Positions 49,826 to 61,189 of a stretch of 64,000 nt of DNA are shown here, piece after piece. Both the position numbers and the translations under genes were made by a program. The DNA is from Dryococelus australis (taxonomy: Eukaryota > Arthropoda > Insecta > Phasmatodea > Phasmatidae), in NCBI GenBank assembly GCA_029891345.1, contig CM056993.1, positions 108,305,800 to 108,369,799 of the forward strand, given 5' to 3'. Numbering within the stretch: the first letter of the stretch is position 1; each line of letters starts with the position of its first letter. The notes under the pieces are model-generated. The model was not told the origin of the DNA. It worked only from the letters and a program-made list of their open reading frames with translations, and searched no databases.

Positions 49826-50237
49826 GTGACCCCGAAAGTCAACGTAAAGAAGTTCAAGGAAGCGTTGGTAAATGGCAGGAGTAACCTTGATGTCAAGCTC
49901 CCCGACGTTGGTAACGAGAATCCAAGTGGTGAAGCACTTCTCCTGAGAGAGCTTCTAGAGGATCCATCAGGTAGAGTGGAAATCAGTAACTCACCCCTTT
50001 GCGAGCCTCGATGGGGGTGTCGACGACGAGAAAACCAGGGGGGTGGGTAGTGAAGTGGAAGTTGCAACAGCACCTCCAGCAAGTGAGCCACCAGCTGGGG
50101 AAGAAAGCGCGGAGTCATCCAGCACAATTGTGTCTTCCAGGGAGCTTCCAATGGCTGGCCCGGTTGTGTTTGACTGCACAGTGGTAGTGAGAACTCCCAT
50201 CACACCATCAGCGCAACCAACAACACCAGCACTTTAA
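49826..50237 (+). CDS. Pro/Ser-rich plus-strand frames, unrecognised
   Basis: Two plus-strand frames (49826-50050 and 50043-50237) may be one broken reading frame. The first begins VNVKKFKEALVNGRSNL with balanced, protein-like composition and contains LLLRELLEDPSGRVEI; the second is rich in Pro, Ala, Ser and Glu. They run opposite to gypsy copy 2, which suggests a separate insertion. No family could be named. Confidence 0.3.
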
Positions 50238-51608
50238 GTGGGTCAACATCAAGAGGATGCCACGACACGCGATGTCGTGGTGCCAAGCATCGTGGAGAGG
50301 GGAGCCATTTTGAGGACACATGCACCAGGCGACTGCGCGGGTCCCTGTGCCATATGTCGACAGTGTCAGTGTGGTCTGTGGGTACAAGCACCATAGGCAA
50401 AGAGATGGCCATCTCTGGCAAGCAGCAAGGAAGAGAGGAGTCGGCTAGGGGGTCACATGTGTCTGGCCGTCGGACCCTATCATCTGTCTGTTGGGGTCTC
50501 TCCTGGCATCAGCATCATGCAAGCGACAGTGACAGCGGGGAAGAGGTAAGCGCAAGCGATAGGGCAATAGCATCAAGTCGGCCAGCTCGTTCTGCCCTCA
50601 CCGAACACGTCGGAGGATGCAACAGACACCATCGTGAACCACGTGCAGGGGCATCGTGACATCCTGTGCAACGAAATGGCGGTAGCATCATCAACTTCGG
50701 TCGCCACATCCATGTGCGGCTGAACATGGCAATTCGTAAATGCTGTGACCCAGGATGCAGGCAAGGAGATACTTGTGCTGCCAGTAGCGGCACCAGGCCT
50801 GTGGACGTCTCTGGTCTCCTGTTTCCTGTGAAGGGGGTGGAGGAGGCTTTTGACATGTGCTGAAACTCCTGCCTCACAGACAGTTCGCCCAGCCTTTCAC
50901 CAAAGTCCACACTATGAGCAACCACACAGTGCAAAGTTCGTGTAAGTTATGTTCCCGTTCACATAGTGCAATAAGAGGGTAAAGTGCAAGCAAGTGCAAG
51001 TTAGTGCACAGAGTGTCAGATGCAGATAAGTGCAGCACAGGGGATTTTGGTGCCAATGAAAATAAGGCCAAGTTATAAGGTACTTAGGAACGTCCCACAG
51101 TACCAGTCTTAAGGGAATATACTATAAGTTACACCCTAACACCATAGTATCAGCCGTATTTAAATTAAAGCGAGTAAAACAGAATTATAGTGTTTTGTAT
51201 TTTTAACCTTATTTGATTACATGATTCACATCAGCCATTGCAAGGGTGTTATGCTTTATTTGTTAGTTAAAAATTCTTGTTAAATTGTTACATTTCATTT
51301 TGACCAGGTTAGCAGGGTCACTCGTATTTTGAACCCTGTCATAGGCGTCGGCTTGGGCACAGTATCCTGGGCGCTGGTGGCATCTGCTTCAGTGGCAGCT
51401 ATTGAGCTGCTAGTGACATCTGCTTCAGGGGTGGCCCTCATGGCAGTGGGCTATTGTTGACTCGCAGTTACGCGGGTGACCAGTGCATGGTATACATTTA
51501 CACTGTCCACTCCCGATGGTGGAGGGATATCGCGAATGGCCATAGCACACACAGGTGGCCGATAAATCGCGTTTACTGACTGCGACCCGGGTGTAGGTTT
51601 TCTCCTCC

Positions 51609-51806
51609 TCACGGTGAGCAGCTGGCATCGGTCGCCAAGCTGACCGACGGGTCCACCGTTGTTGACGAGGACTGTGGCAGGCTTTCTCCCACTGGTCGTC
51701 CACTATCTCCATTCTTGCCATAAAAGGAGTAGGATGGGTATGGTAGCAGCACATGCAAACTAGTGTTTCTATCCTGGAGAGGCTCCACAATTTCAGGGGG
51801 AGGCAT
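51609..51806 (-). pseudogene. Proline-rich retroelement frame, copy 2 fragment
   Basis: Shows the block PPPEIVEPLQDRN...LLPYPSYS also present in 2749-3294, with several substitutions and a much earlier loss of similarity downstream. It confirms that the two regions are copies of one element. Confidence 0.6.
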
Positions 51807-52345
51807 TGAATAAAGGGATTTAAGGGGGAGATTCCCTTCACTAGTGTATCCCTAGCAGGTTGGCTCATGGGTGACAGGCAATAGGCTGGTTTGTGCCACA
51901 ATGGCCCTGGTTGGACAAGAGTTGGTGTTCAGCTATTATTAGCGCTATTCGGATAATGGATTCTGGCGAGGGTGAATCTCCTACGAAAGTTCTCCGGGGA
52001 GGTAAGCATGGTAGGATGGGGAGGGGGACTGTCTATCCTCCCCAAGTCCTGGGAGGGCGATCTACTGTCGTGGGGTGGAGGGGAACACTTAGTTCGCCTT
52101 GGAGGTGTCCGGGGTTCGGTTCCTGCATGGGATACCGTTCCTGACTGGTTCATGTTCCTGCTGTAATATGGATGCAGACAGTCTTGGGTTCGAGGTTATA
52201 CGTGGACTAGGGCGTACGTAAACCTGGCAGTGGTTTAAGAGCCTCCCATTGGTCGGGTTACGATTTACTTCCGAGTTACCATTTCAATGGAGGGGAACAT
52301 GCACATTCAGGTTGCACATCTGCGCATTTGGAGGGTGGGTATCAC

Positions 52346-54164
52346 TCACAATTAAAATGCTGCTGGTTTTAAAGTGAAATTAAAATTTAAAAGCTACAGT
52401 AATGAAAGTGCCCGTAACAAATACAATTTCAGATATATAAATCTGATCACTGATAAACACAATGCTGTAATTATGAAGTCAACTGACAAATACATAATTT
52501 ATGAAAGTCACTCATAATCAGCACAGTCTATCCCTCAGTGTGTATAGTAACACATACAATGTCAGTTATAAAAGTGACCACTGATATTCATAATTAATGG
52601 TCATAGTTTTAAGTCAATTTACAAAAACAAAATTAATAAAAGTAACCTATAATAATTTATTTATTTTTAATTTATTTATTTATAGAATGTCCCAGAAAGC
52701 ACTGTTTTATTCCAGAACTGTACATATCGATGTGTACGACGTTACCTTTTCAAATACCATTTGTCCGGCCGAGCACTCTACCGCCACTGCAGCTAGGATG
52801 CGACCTCTGCAGACGTGCTGGGTGCACCGAGTTTTCGCAGTGTGTGACATGTGCAATGGCAACATAGAGCACACTGGGGCAGTGTAACCGGCGTCTCCCA
52901 AGCCAAGTAGCCAGGACTCCACAACGTTGAGTGATAGAGGAAAGAGAACCATACAACATACAGAGTCAAAGGGTTTACGGCTTATGCCATTACACTTGAT
53001 ACTTTTTATATTTATCATCTAGGGATAATATGTAATATAATATAGCACATAGCCTTATGTTTCAGCTCGTAAATCAGGAGTTAGCATGTAGTGCCGGAAG
53101 TAGTCCCCACCTTGGCGCACTAGCTAGCATTTGCCAGCTCTTACATCAAGGTGGGAACTAGTAATAATCGGATGTCAACGAGGGTCGTTGCGTGTGTCCA
53201 CGAGCTCCACGTTTCCCGTGCACTGGGTGTCATGCATCTTTTTGGACTTACCATGTCACTTCCATAGTTTAATGACTTAAGAACCGACTCGTTTTCCGTC
53301 GCCTGGTACACCACCCTCATTTCCCTGTGGTGTGCATTGCCTGGGGAAGCTTAAGTTTCCGTAAGTATTTCTGCATGGCGTAAGTCAGTTTTTAGAAGTG
53401 TTACCGCGATGACCAGTTAAGTCATTTATATATGTAAAGTGTTTTCCTGGGAGAATTCTTCATTCAGACCGAATTAATACCCTGAAAACTGATCAGCGAG
53501 TATGGTATTTCTGTAGCCGCAAGAAGTTTAAAGGGCGGTACCTGACAATATCTGCATTAATTTGCAAGTGTTTTCAGCAGGGCTCAACATAAGCATGTGT
53601 CGTTGCTAATTGCATTGTATCAGTATGGGCGTACGGGTAGCCCCGAAAATCTATATCGCAAGATGTAGCCGTAATCACAAATTGCCATCAAAACATCACT
53701 GTAGTAGTACGGTGTGTAATCCGCCCATGGGTTACAATTTAGTAAACACTCATCAATAGCTTCTCTACAGTTTCAGCCATATAAAGGCAGAGGTCAACAA
53801 TTCAACAGAAGTTTTCGTCTGGATGTAAGGTCGGCAACCCTGAGGTCACCGAGAGGCTTTGTTCTACAGCATCATCCAACATCATGGCGTCACCTTGACT
53901 ACGCCTGGTGCGTAGTCGGGTAATTCCAACATTCAACAGACCCCGAAATTCATCACCTTCAAAATCCTATTTAACCCATTTCCACACCACCGCACGCCAT
54001 CAATTGCCGCACTTCCGTGGGGTGAAAATTTCCTACCAGATTTTCTATTTGACCAAACGCTATCAATTGGCTTGCCTAAGCATGTGGCGAAAACTTCCTA
54101 TTAGCATTTTACCACCGGAAACTTTTCCGCAACTTTTCTGGCAAAATTCTACACATCTAACACC
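52346..54164. other. Unassigned region
   Basis: AT-rich at first, then more balanced from 52680. Overlapping open frames on both strands at 52597-53018 are not recognisable. A 13-bp near-perfect stem (AGTCCCCACCTTG with CAAGGTGGGAACT) brackets 53110-53165. No gene can be supported. Confidence 0.35.
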
Positions 54165-54369
54165 CAGTTGCACCATCGTGGTTCGAAACCCGATCTAAAA
54201 TGGGATGTAAGATTTTCACAGAAATCTGTTGCACCCTCTTCTAACATCTTTGGTCGCACCATATGAGTTCGATCTTCCAATCAAAGATGTTAGAAGAGGG
54301 TGCAACAGATTTCTGTGAAAATCTTACATCCAATCTAGGATTGAGTTTAGAACCACAATGGTGCAACTG
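54165..54369. repeat. Long inverted repeat with perfect 49-bp stem
   Basis: Bases 54203-54251 are exactly complementary to 54283-54331, separated by a 31-base loop. The complementarity continues imperfectly outwards (54165-54202 with 54332-54369), including GTTGCACCAT on both sides. The left outer arm carries GGTTCGAAACC, matching the RNA polymerase III B-box consensus GGTTCGANNCC. It could be a foldback element, a SINE-related duplication or a small-RNA precursor. Confidence 0.95.
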
Positions 54370-54880
54370 TGTATAAGTAATTCCTGTTTTATTCCTACCT
54401 ACCATGACGAGAGGACGACGGAAATGCATCAATAAGAGCAACAGCAACATCGAGACACATTCCAGACGCCGTCCACTTGCCAGGAGGCATGTCAAGGGTC
54501 AACAACGGGGAAAGCACGCCACGCAATGACCCATGTCATACCACCTGAAGGAGGAGCTGGGAGAAATGAATAGAAGGGAGAAACGATGGGCGGGAAGTTC
54601 CTCCCATCTCCTGCACACTTTGTATGCTGGCGGCCATCTGATCACCCATGCTTTAGCTGAGCGCCGCCAGGTCGTTGTCCCCTGCGCCACATCGCGTCGT
54701 GCAAGGACAACTACACCAAATTGGTTGGGGGGGGGGGGGTTACTCATTCCTTCCCCTGACCCCGCGCATTGGCGATCTGGTCACTTACGCCACACACGGA
54801 GCTTTATTGAGAAACAAAGCATGGCTGGCAGGATCCCCAACAGCGCACCAGTGCTGTGGTATTCTTAGTGTTTACACCCT
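54370..54880. other. Unassigned region with G homopolymer
   Basis: Contains a 13-base G run (54727-54739). A 111-codon plus-strand frame at 54533-54868 spans it but has no recognisable similarity; it may be leader sequence of the retroelement that follows. Confidence 0.3.
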
Positions 54881-55192
54881 ATGTCCCAGGATCTCATAGT
54901 CAAACATGAGGGAGATAACAACTGCCAATGCTGTTGTCAGTCCAGCCCAACAATCAGCCGTGTCGCGATCAACCGTGAGAGTGAGACAGACAAACACATT
55001 TTCCGAAGCACAGTGAACACATTAGTTCAAAAAAAGTTGAAAATGCAAGCGTTTCCAAATTATCACCTCCTGAATTACTGTGGTAATTTATTATGCTGTT
55101 GTCAAGGCATCATCAGGCTGCAGTGTACAGAGTGCAAAATTGATTTTCATCGAGAATGTTTAAATTCAAGGGAGTTTAATAATGCAGTGTGA
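54881..55192 (+). CDS. Short frame with PHD-like zinc finger upstream of gag
   Basis: The 103-residue frame ends with LLCCCQGIIRLQCTECKIDF then HREC, and just past its stop, in another frame, comes FTCLGC. The order Cys-X2-Cys, Cys-X2-Cys, His-X2-Cys, Cys-X2-Cys is that of a PHD finger (Cys4-His-Cys3). PHD-type fingers bind histone tails in chromatin proteins and also occur in some transposon open reading frames. It lies about 500 bases upstream of the gag frame in the same orientation, so it probably belongs to the retroelement. One frameshift or an early stop removes the last Cys pair. Confidence 0.45.
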   Translation: MSQDLIVKHEGDNNCQCCCQSSPTISRVAINRESETDKHIFRSTVNTLVQKKLKMQAFPNYHLLNYCGNLLCCCQGIIRLQCTECKIDFHRECLNSREFNNAV

Positions 55193-55560
55193 CTTTCATT
55201 CACCTGTCTGGGGTGTAGCTCAATAAACAAAAATCAAGACACAAACCAAACACAAATCACATTCGTTTAAGAAGAACCACTGACACTTATGGTAAATTTT
55301 CTGGATCAATGGGATTACGAAATGCAAGTTACTGTCAATAATCATGGTTCAAAAGTTATGGTTGCATGGGACGGAAACATCATAGCAGATACATTCACAT
55401 CTAGTGCTGGAGTAGGGTGGCAGCAGTGTGCGGAGACAATCCAAAAGGGGACAGAGCTGCCACGCGCTCACTTGCTTGATACATGTGGCCGAGGTAAACA
55501 AACCTGCATTGCTCACACCGCCCACACACCATAACCAATGCATAATTTACATTCCAACCA

Positions 55561-56260
55561 GTGACTCACCATTACCCACCAGTACCTAACGTATTTTCCA
55601 CACCTTTGTATCCCATAATGCTACCAACAATGTCAACACCTATTCAAAATATCCCTGAAATTACACAATGTCCAATCAATTACATGGGAGTGATGGCACC
55701 ACATCAGATATCGGTAGGGAACATCACAAGGAGAGAAACTACAGGGGTTGACTCAATCAACATACCTCTAAGACCGGGTACAGCAAAGGCGCCAGCCAAG
55801 TTCCAAACACTGCCAACTTTTGCAGGGACTCCGATGGAGGACCCCACAGAATTTTTGGATGACGGCATATCTCGCCTTATTAGGTATGGCATCAGCAAGG
55901 AAGAATGGGAAAGATGTGTCGTAGTGCAACTTCAAGGGTAAGCATGCTCTTGGTGGCTTTCTCTTAATCATTACAGGCTCGAATGGAAGGAGTTCGGGCG
56001 ATATTTCCAATGCTGCTTCCGAGGGATATTTACATCCCTGCTTGTCCAAAGCAAGCTGACCTTGGAGGGACAACAGCTGGACGAGTCACTTTCGACAGTC
56101 ATCAACAGGAAAAGCCACTTGTTTAAACATTTACATCCACACATGCCAGAGCAAGAGGTGCTAGAGGTGGTCACCAAAACCGCCAGACCAGAATTCAGGG
56201 AAGCCTCAATAACCCCTTCTCAATCCACCCATAGAGACATAATGCACACAGCCATTATCG
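55561..56260 (+). pseudogene. Retrotransposon Gag (plus-strand gypsy element)
   Basis: The frame 55561-55941 ends with LPTFAGTPMEDPTEFLDD and EEWERCVVVQLQG, matching the start of the Ty3/gypsy Gag core (F.G....DP..FL...W...L.G). After a break it resumes at about 55975 with LEWKEFRRYFQCCF and QEVLEVVTKTARPEFR, the later conserved helices. The break at 55941 begins GTAAGC and the next block follows CATTACAG, so it could be read as a small intron, but a frameshift is simpler. Gag would form the particle. No zinc knuckle was seen after it. Confidence 0.65.
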
Positions 56261-56296
56261 TGGTACGTATGTGCGAGCTGCCTCACCACGACACGA

Positions 56297-57190
56297 GTGC
56301 CGCACGATGACGACACGTGCCATTGGATTGACAGCACCACAGACAGCAGCAACAACAGAAGCAGCATTTTTCAGGACACAACACATCAAAAGTGTTTTGG
56401 CAGGATAAAAAATCTCATGGTGCACCCCAAGAAAGTGGCACAGATCATAACGGCAGTGCAAGCAGGATGTGGAATCCGAACCAACCACCGCAATGGCTGT
56501 GCCAGTATTGTCCTATTGAGCTATACCACTGACATAACAACTGCACCAACAATCCGCATCTGGACCAGATCAAAGAGGCTGCAGGCGGAAAGAAGCAGTG
56601 AAACGGGCTGCAGGGGTGAAAGTGTCAGACTCATCCGACACCCTACCCGTACCACAACAACCACCGGACTGACTCCACAACAAACACTCATTCAGCAGGG
56701 CAGTAGTAGCCAAGAGCAGATCATACGCATTCTGGTTTCCATTAACATTCAGTGGTGCCATACGCTGATAGATACTGTAGTATCGCACAATTTCATACAA
56801 ACAAATTTTGTAAATGAATGGAATATAACATCCACAAACCAAGCAATCAGATTAGCCACAAACAAACATTGCAGTACCGCCATAGGCCAGACAATGGTAT
56901 ACGTTAAAGCACATGATATTAAGACTATCACGTCGGTCATTGTTACTCCAGAAATAAGGTACGATGTAATTCTAGGTGTATCATGGCTGTCAGAACATAA
57001 AACGATAGCAGGGCTGGCAGCTCAGCTTATACATTTTAGCATGAAGGAAAGGAGTACTGTGTACAACCTAGACCGCTGTCCGACAGGTAACCCACCCGAG
57101 GGACAGCTAGACTTCGACAACATGGTTCTGCCAGAACATCAGGCTACATTTGAATGTGTTTTATACGAAAGATGTGTTTGGAAAGCATGA
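56297..57190 (+). pseudogene. Aspartic protease and start of pol (plus-strand gypsy element)
   Basis: This 297-residue frame, the longest in the window, contains HTLIDTVVSHNFIQTNF (active-site region) and YDVILGVSWLSEHKTI (ILG..WL motif), as in Ty3/gypsy retropepsins. The D[TS]G[AS] triad reads DTVV, so catalytic Gly and Ala are replaced by Val. Similar Gly-to-Val change is seen in the protease at 3986-4400. It follows gag directly, and the carboxy end (VLPEHQATFECVL) enters the connection to reverse transcriptase before a stop at 57188. Confidence 0.7.
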
Positions 57191-57430
57191 CGCCTTAAAA
57201 TGTACTTTAGTTGCAGAACACAGAATTCCATTAACTGAAGACCGGCCTATATGTATCTTGCCCCATGAGGCAGATTCAGGAAATGTTAAATGATGGGGTC
57301 ATAGAGCCATCTGACAGCCCATACAATTCGGCCATAACAGTCTTAAAAAAAAAAAGGATGGCACAAGGAGATTTTGCGTAAACTTCTGTCCCTTGAACTT
57401 TGCATACTGATTTAAGTGACTCACAAACAT
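57191..57430 (+). pseudogene. Reverse transcriptase amino-terminal fragment
   Basis: Beyond the protease frame, with frame changes, the plus strand encodes EMLNDGVIEPSDSPYNSAI and then VLKKK followed by RRFCVNF, the conserved fingers region of Ty3/gypsy reverse transcriptase (IEPS.SPYNSP...KKDG..RFCVDYR). A run of A residues at 57345-57355 coincides with a frameshift. The palm with YxDD is absent, so the enzyme is truncated. Confidence 0.7.
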
Positions 57431-57911
57431 ATTACCATTCAAACAGAACCTCCACCATACATCACAAGCCACAACAACGATCATCATTACCTTAAACAAA
57501 TACATGCGAGTCGCACCTTCCTGGTGCCAACTGCCTAAAACCGAATAGCTCACCAAAACATAATATACCACACTTGCCCTCTCCTCAATAAATCATGTAG
57601 ACCTACTTAACATTAACCCTCCTCGATCAGTCTCATGGGAGGCACAAACACCCTGTAAATCCTGCGTAAATCTGACGTGTATACCCTGCATGAAACAGGT
57701 GGGTCTTTAACACTGGCTGATTTGCCAACTAATTTGGTTGGGTCAATAGCTTCCCTATTACATAACTCTCGATTTGGTATACTGGACATATTTCCTTCTC
57801 CCAAATCCCTTGCTTTTCTTCTATATAACTCTTGCTTTGGTCTACTGGACATATTTTTTACCCCAAATCCCTGTACTCTTCCATGAATATCGAATCAAAA
57901 CGTGTATTATT
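57431..57911. other. Junction between convergent gypsy fragments
   Basis: Non-coding. It contains a near-direct repetition of GGTMTACTGGACATATTT (around 57776 and 57839) with neighbouring CTTTTCTTCTATATAACTC-like sequence, so a roughly 63-base unit appears duplicated. Confidence 0.5.
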
Positions 57912-58558
57912 TTAATCAATTCGTTTGAGGGACGAAGTTCTACGCAATGGTATACGCCTTAAGCGCCCAAGTTGATTAAGATGTGCTAGTTTTGTAATTC
58001 CATCTACAGTTATTAGGTAAGTTGACCTGCTTGATTGTTTTTTGATAACAGCTTCTCTAGAAAGTTGTTTAGTCCGAAATCTTACAAATACTCTAATCAC
58101 CTGGTTGCTGTACTAGGACGTTGGTACCAGGACTGCTATTTGTTTTTCCCTTGATAACCTAAGTGGTTGGGCACATAATAAGTTCCTAGGTTTAATCCTT
58201 AATATCATTTCTGCTGGGGTCAGAGTATCAAGCCTCAAATGTAAGGATTTGCTACAACTTAGCCTTGAGTAATACAAAATACCTGTTTAGTCAGCGAATT
58301 CTTAATTATTTGCACTGCCTTTCCAGCATACCATTAGAACATTGATGGTAGGGAGGTGATTTTAACACCTTAACACCATTGGATGCAGAACATTTTGTGA
58401 ACCATCAGAAGCAAATGGAGGGCCAGGCCATTATCTATAACAATTTCCAAATGCAGTCCAAAAACAATAAAACACGGCCTTAGTTTTTCAATTACGCTAC
58501 CTGCATGAGTATTTTTCATTTGCCAGACTTCAGACCATTTGGAATAACTTTCAACCAA
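57912..58558 (-). pseudogene. Integrase core and tail (minus-strand gypsy element)
   Basis: The minus strand encodes YSKWSEVWQM and IVIDNGLAL (58370-58558), matching the integrase catalytic core (VD.YSKW.E and S.DNG); the first catalytic Asp is Glu (VESYS). Downstream, 57912-58100 encodes RSTYLITVDG and LAHLNQLGRL, as in the integrase carboxy-terminal tail of K02A2.6/mag-like elements. The third catalytic residue (Glu) is not legible. Confidence 0.65.
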
Positions 58559-58713
58559 AATTAAAAAATATAAACCATTTTTTTTTTAAATATACATGTA
58601 CATATTCCCATGCTCCATTTGGTGGTGGCCAATTGTAAACAGAACTACTTACATGTCTGAAGTTTACCAAATGACAAGCTTCACACAGCCTGACTGTGTT
58701 TTCAACCACCTAA

Positions 58714-59100
58714 TTATTTTTTAGGCCACCTCATGTATGACCTAGCAAGCATTCTCATACGTAACATCTCGGGATGTTGTTCATGTAATAAATTCAACAT
58801 TTTTTGCTTAAAACTACATGGTATGACAACTCTATTATCAAACATTACACAGGCATTTTCAGCAGACAGCACGGATCTTTTAATGAAATACAGCTTCAAG
58901 GTTATATCAGATATATAACTAGGACAACATAACTTAACAAATGACAACACTTTAGCTAACACCACTTCCTTTTGTGTTTCTTTCGCTATTTCCAGGTGCG
59001 TTATGGGAAGAGAGTCAAGACTAGCTGCAAAAGCTTTTACTTCATCTACTCCAACTGTTGTGGGTGCAGGTAAATGTGACATAGCATCTGCTGGCCCCAT
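58714..59100 (-). pseudogene. RNase H end and integrase zinc-binding domain
   Basis: A 128-residue frame starts with ADAMSHLPAP (the ADALSRLP end of RNase H), passes through a linker, and ends with LLHEQHPEMLRMRMLARSYM then RWP, the His-His half of the integrase HHCC finger (LHE.HPG..RMK..AR...WWP). It lies in order between the reverse transcriptase at 59401-59945 and the integrase core at 58370-58558. Confidence 0.75.
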
Positions 59101-59400
59101 ACTAGTTCTCTTGCAGTACTGAATTTGGTAGGTGTAAGCCTGCAGTATTACGTGCCCATCGCTGTAGTCGTGAAGCTGCTAAAGTAGGGATACCTTAGGC
59201 AAGAGAGAAAATTGTTTTAAATTGTTGATGATCAGTTTTCAACAGGAATTTCCTTCCTTGCAAATATTTATGAAAGTGTTTAACTCCAAATATGATGGCC
59301 AGAGCCTCTCTTTCTAATTGGGAGTAATTCTATTCACTTGAAGTTAAAATACTGGAAGCAAATAACACTGGTCCCTCCTCATTGTCAATTATGTGACTCA

Positions 59401-59945
59401 TTATGGCACCCGCCCATAAGAGTTAGCATCGCAAGACAAAACAAGAGGCAATTTAGGATCGAAGTGCACCAACACATTGTGGTCAAAAAGCATTTGTTTT
59501 GATTTTGCAAAGGCCTCCTGGTATGATGAGGGCCACTCCCATGGAACATTTTTCTTGGTCAAGTCATACAATGGCTGCAAAATAGTTGCAATATTTGGTT
59601 TTAACTTACCATAGGAATTTATTAACACCTGATAAGATTTAAGATTTTTTAAAATAGCAGGGACAGGCATTTTCAGTACATTTTCTGTTTTAGCTCTAGT
59701 GGGGTGAATGCCCTCAGCATCAATATTATGACCCAAATAGTCAACTGATGTCACCAAATATTGACATTTTTATACATTTAGCTGTACTCTAAACATATTT
59801 AACTTCTTCAAAACCTCTTTCACCTTTCGTTTACAATCCTCCTCATCAGTGCCTGCAAACAATAAATCATCTAAATAGCATGTAACATGATGTCGTGGTT
59901 CCATGTCATAATTTAGAAATGCCATTTGACATGTCTCTGGATCTT
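59401..59945 (-). pseudogene. Reverse transcriptase palm/thumb and RNase H start
   Basis: The minus strand encodes CYLDDLLFAGTDEEDC near 59835-59880, the catalytic YxDD motif. After a stop comes VDYLGHNIDAEGIHP, then INSYGKLKPNIATILQPLYD, WEWPSSYQEAFAKSK and LVLSCDANSYG, which are the thumb, connection and RNase H start of Ty3/gypsy pol. The style matches the K02A2.6/mag clade. It is broken off upstream at about 59950 and faces the plus-strand element at 54881-57430. Confidence 0.8.
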
Positions 59946-61095
59946 AGACTGGACCATCAAGGAGGAAAATAGGTTATGTGGAAAGGATGCAAAAATTTCC
60001 ACCATGTTGTCCGGGGGTGCCTGCATCTCAGTAGAGAGCACGAGTTCAGTTTGGACGTGTGGTCGACGGCATGAACAGGGTTCTCCTTGATGTCCGACGT
60101 CTCAATCTTGTAGTTGTAGAAGTCGTAACAGTTATCCCAATATCCATATCCAATGCCTCGTCTAGTGGGAATTATTAGGGCTATTCCCATCCGCCCATGC
60201 TCACTCCCAGGCTGTTATAGGTCGCCTTACGACTTGTGAAAATATTCAAACGAGTTACGCTGTCAAGAGGTGATGGGAGAAATGAACATATTCAGACAAT
60301 TCATGACATGAATATTTATTTCCTTATACCTTCAATAGAAGCACTTAAAAAACTTGCCCCACTAAAGTGGGGTACACACTGATGCAAAAAAGGCGGCAAA
60401 ATGCCTACGTGAAAATTAAGTGGTGATCACGTACAAATGGACCAGGTTGTGGAACAGTGCACTCACCAGGCTTGAAATAAACAAGAGGATCCAGTTAATT
60501 AAGTTAAAACTATTGTAAGCTACATGATTAGTACCGAAGCGGTGAAGTGCCCGGGGATGGCGCATGGCACTACCATCCCTCGCGGTAACCAAGAGGCAAT
60601 TCCTGAAACATTGTGGTGGGCTGCCGCCTTCCTGGCACAAACTCCTGTGCCATATTACATGATCATAAGTTACATAAAAATTACATAAAAATGAAATTAA
60701 GTGAATGTACGAGGCCATGAATGAATATGAAACACTTAAAACCTTACATGACATAACACATTTGAATAATAAGGAGAAATAAATATATATAAAATCATAT
60801 ACTTAACCATAATGTATAAGGCACCCTAACCTCAATTTGGTGCCTTACGTTGCTTGGTGCATGCCCTTGCACATGCCAGAATTCATCTACCATCATTTGC
60901 ACTTTATTAATTTATTATACACAACATAATGACACAACACTTTAAATGAAAAACAAATTAAAAGGAACGCTTAGTATTTTTGCCCACTTTTTGGCACGTG
61001 TGTGTTATGTTACAGCATTGTGTCCTATGCCTTGCAGCCGACATAACACAAAATACAGGCTGTCTAGTATTGGTACTGGTTAGTACTGTCCTCTT

Positions 61096-61189
<94 letters not shown>

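Larger units (their letters stand above)
48230..52345 (-). mobile_element. Degenerate Ty3/gypsy retroelement, copy 2
   Basis: Same orientation as copy 1 (130-7270). Homologous blocks are the left end (48230-48560), the proline-rich frame region (51600-51935) and the segment next to gag (52110-52345). The gag core and protease regions present in copy 1 are missing here. Instead it has about 2.9 kb between 48560 and 51420 that does not match copy 1, containing a possible pre-integrase fragment and a plus-strand Pro/Ser-rich frame, so it may hold a further insertion. Confidence 0.65.

Noticed and set aside
54130-54192. tRNA gene suggested by the B-box GGTTCGAAACC
   Set aside because: No cloverleaf stems or convincing A-box with correct spacing; at most a tRNA-derived repeat fragment.
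57431-59945. A single gypsy element with an internal inversion as a firm call
   Set aside because: The plus-strand part has a gypsy-like SPYNS reverse transcriptase start whereas the minus-strand part looks K02A2.6/mag-like; kept only as a testable idea.
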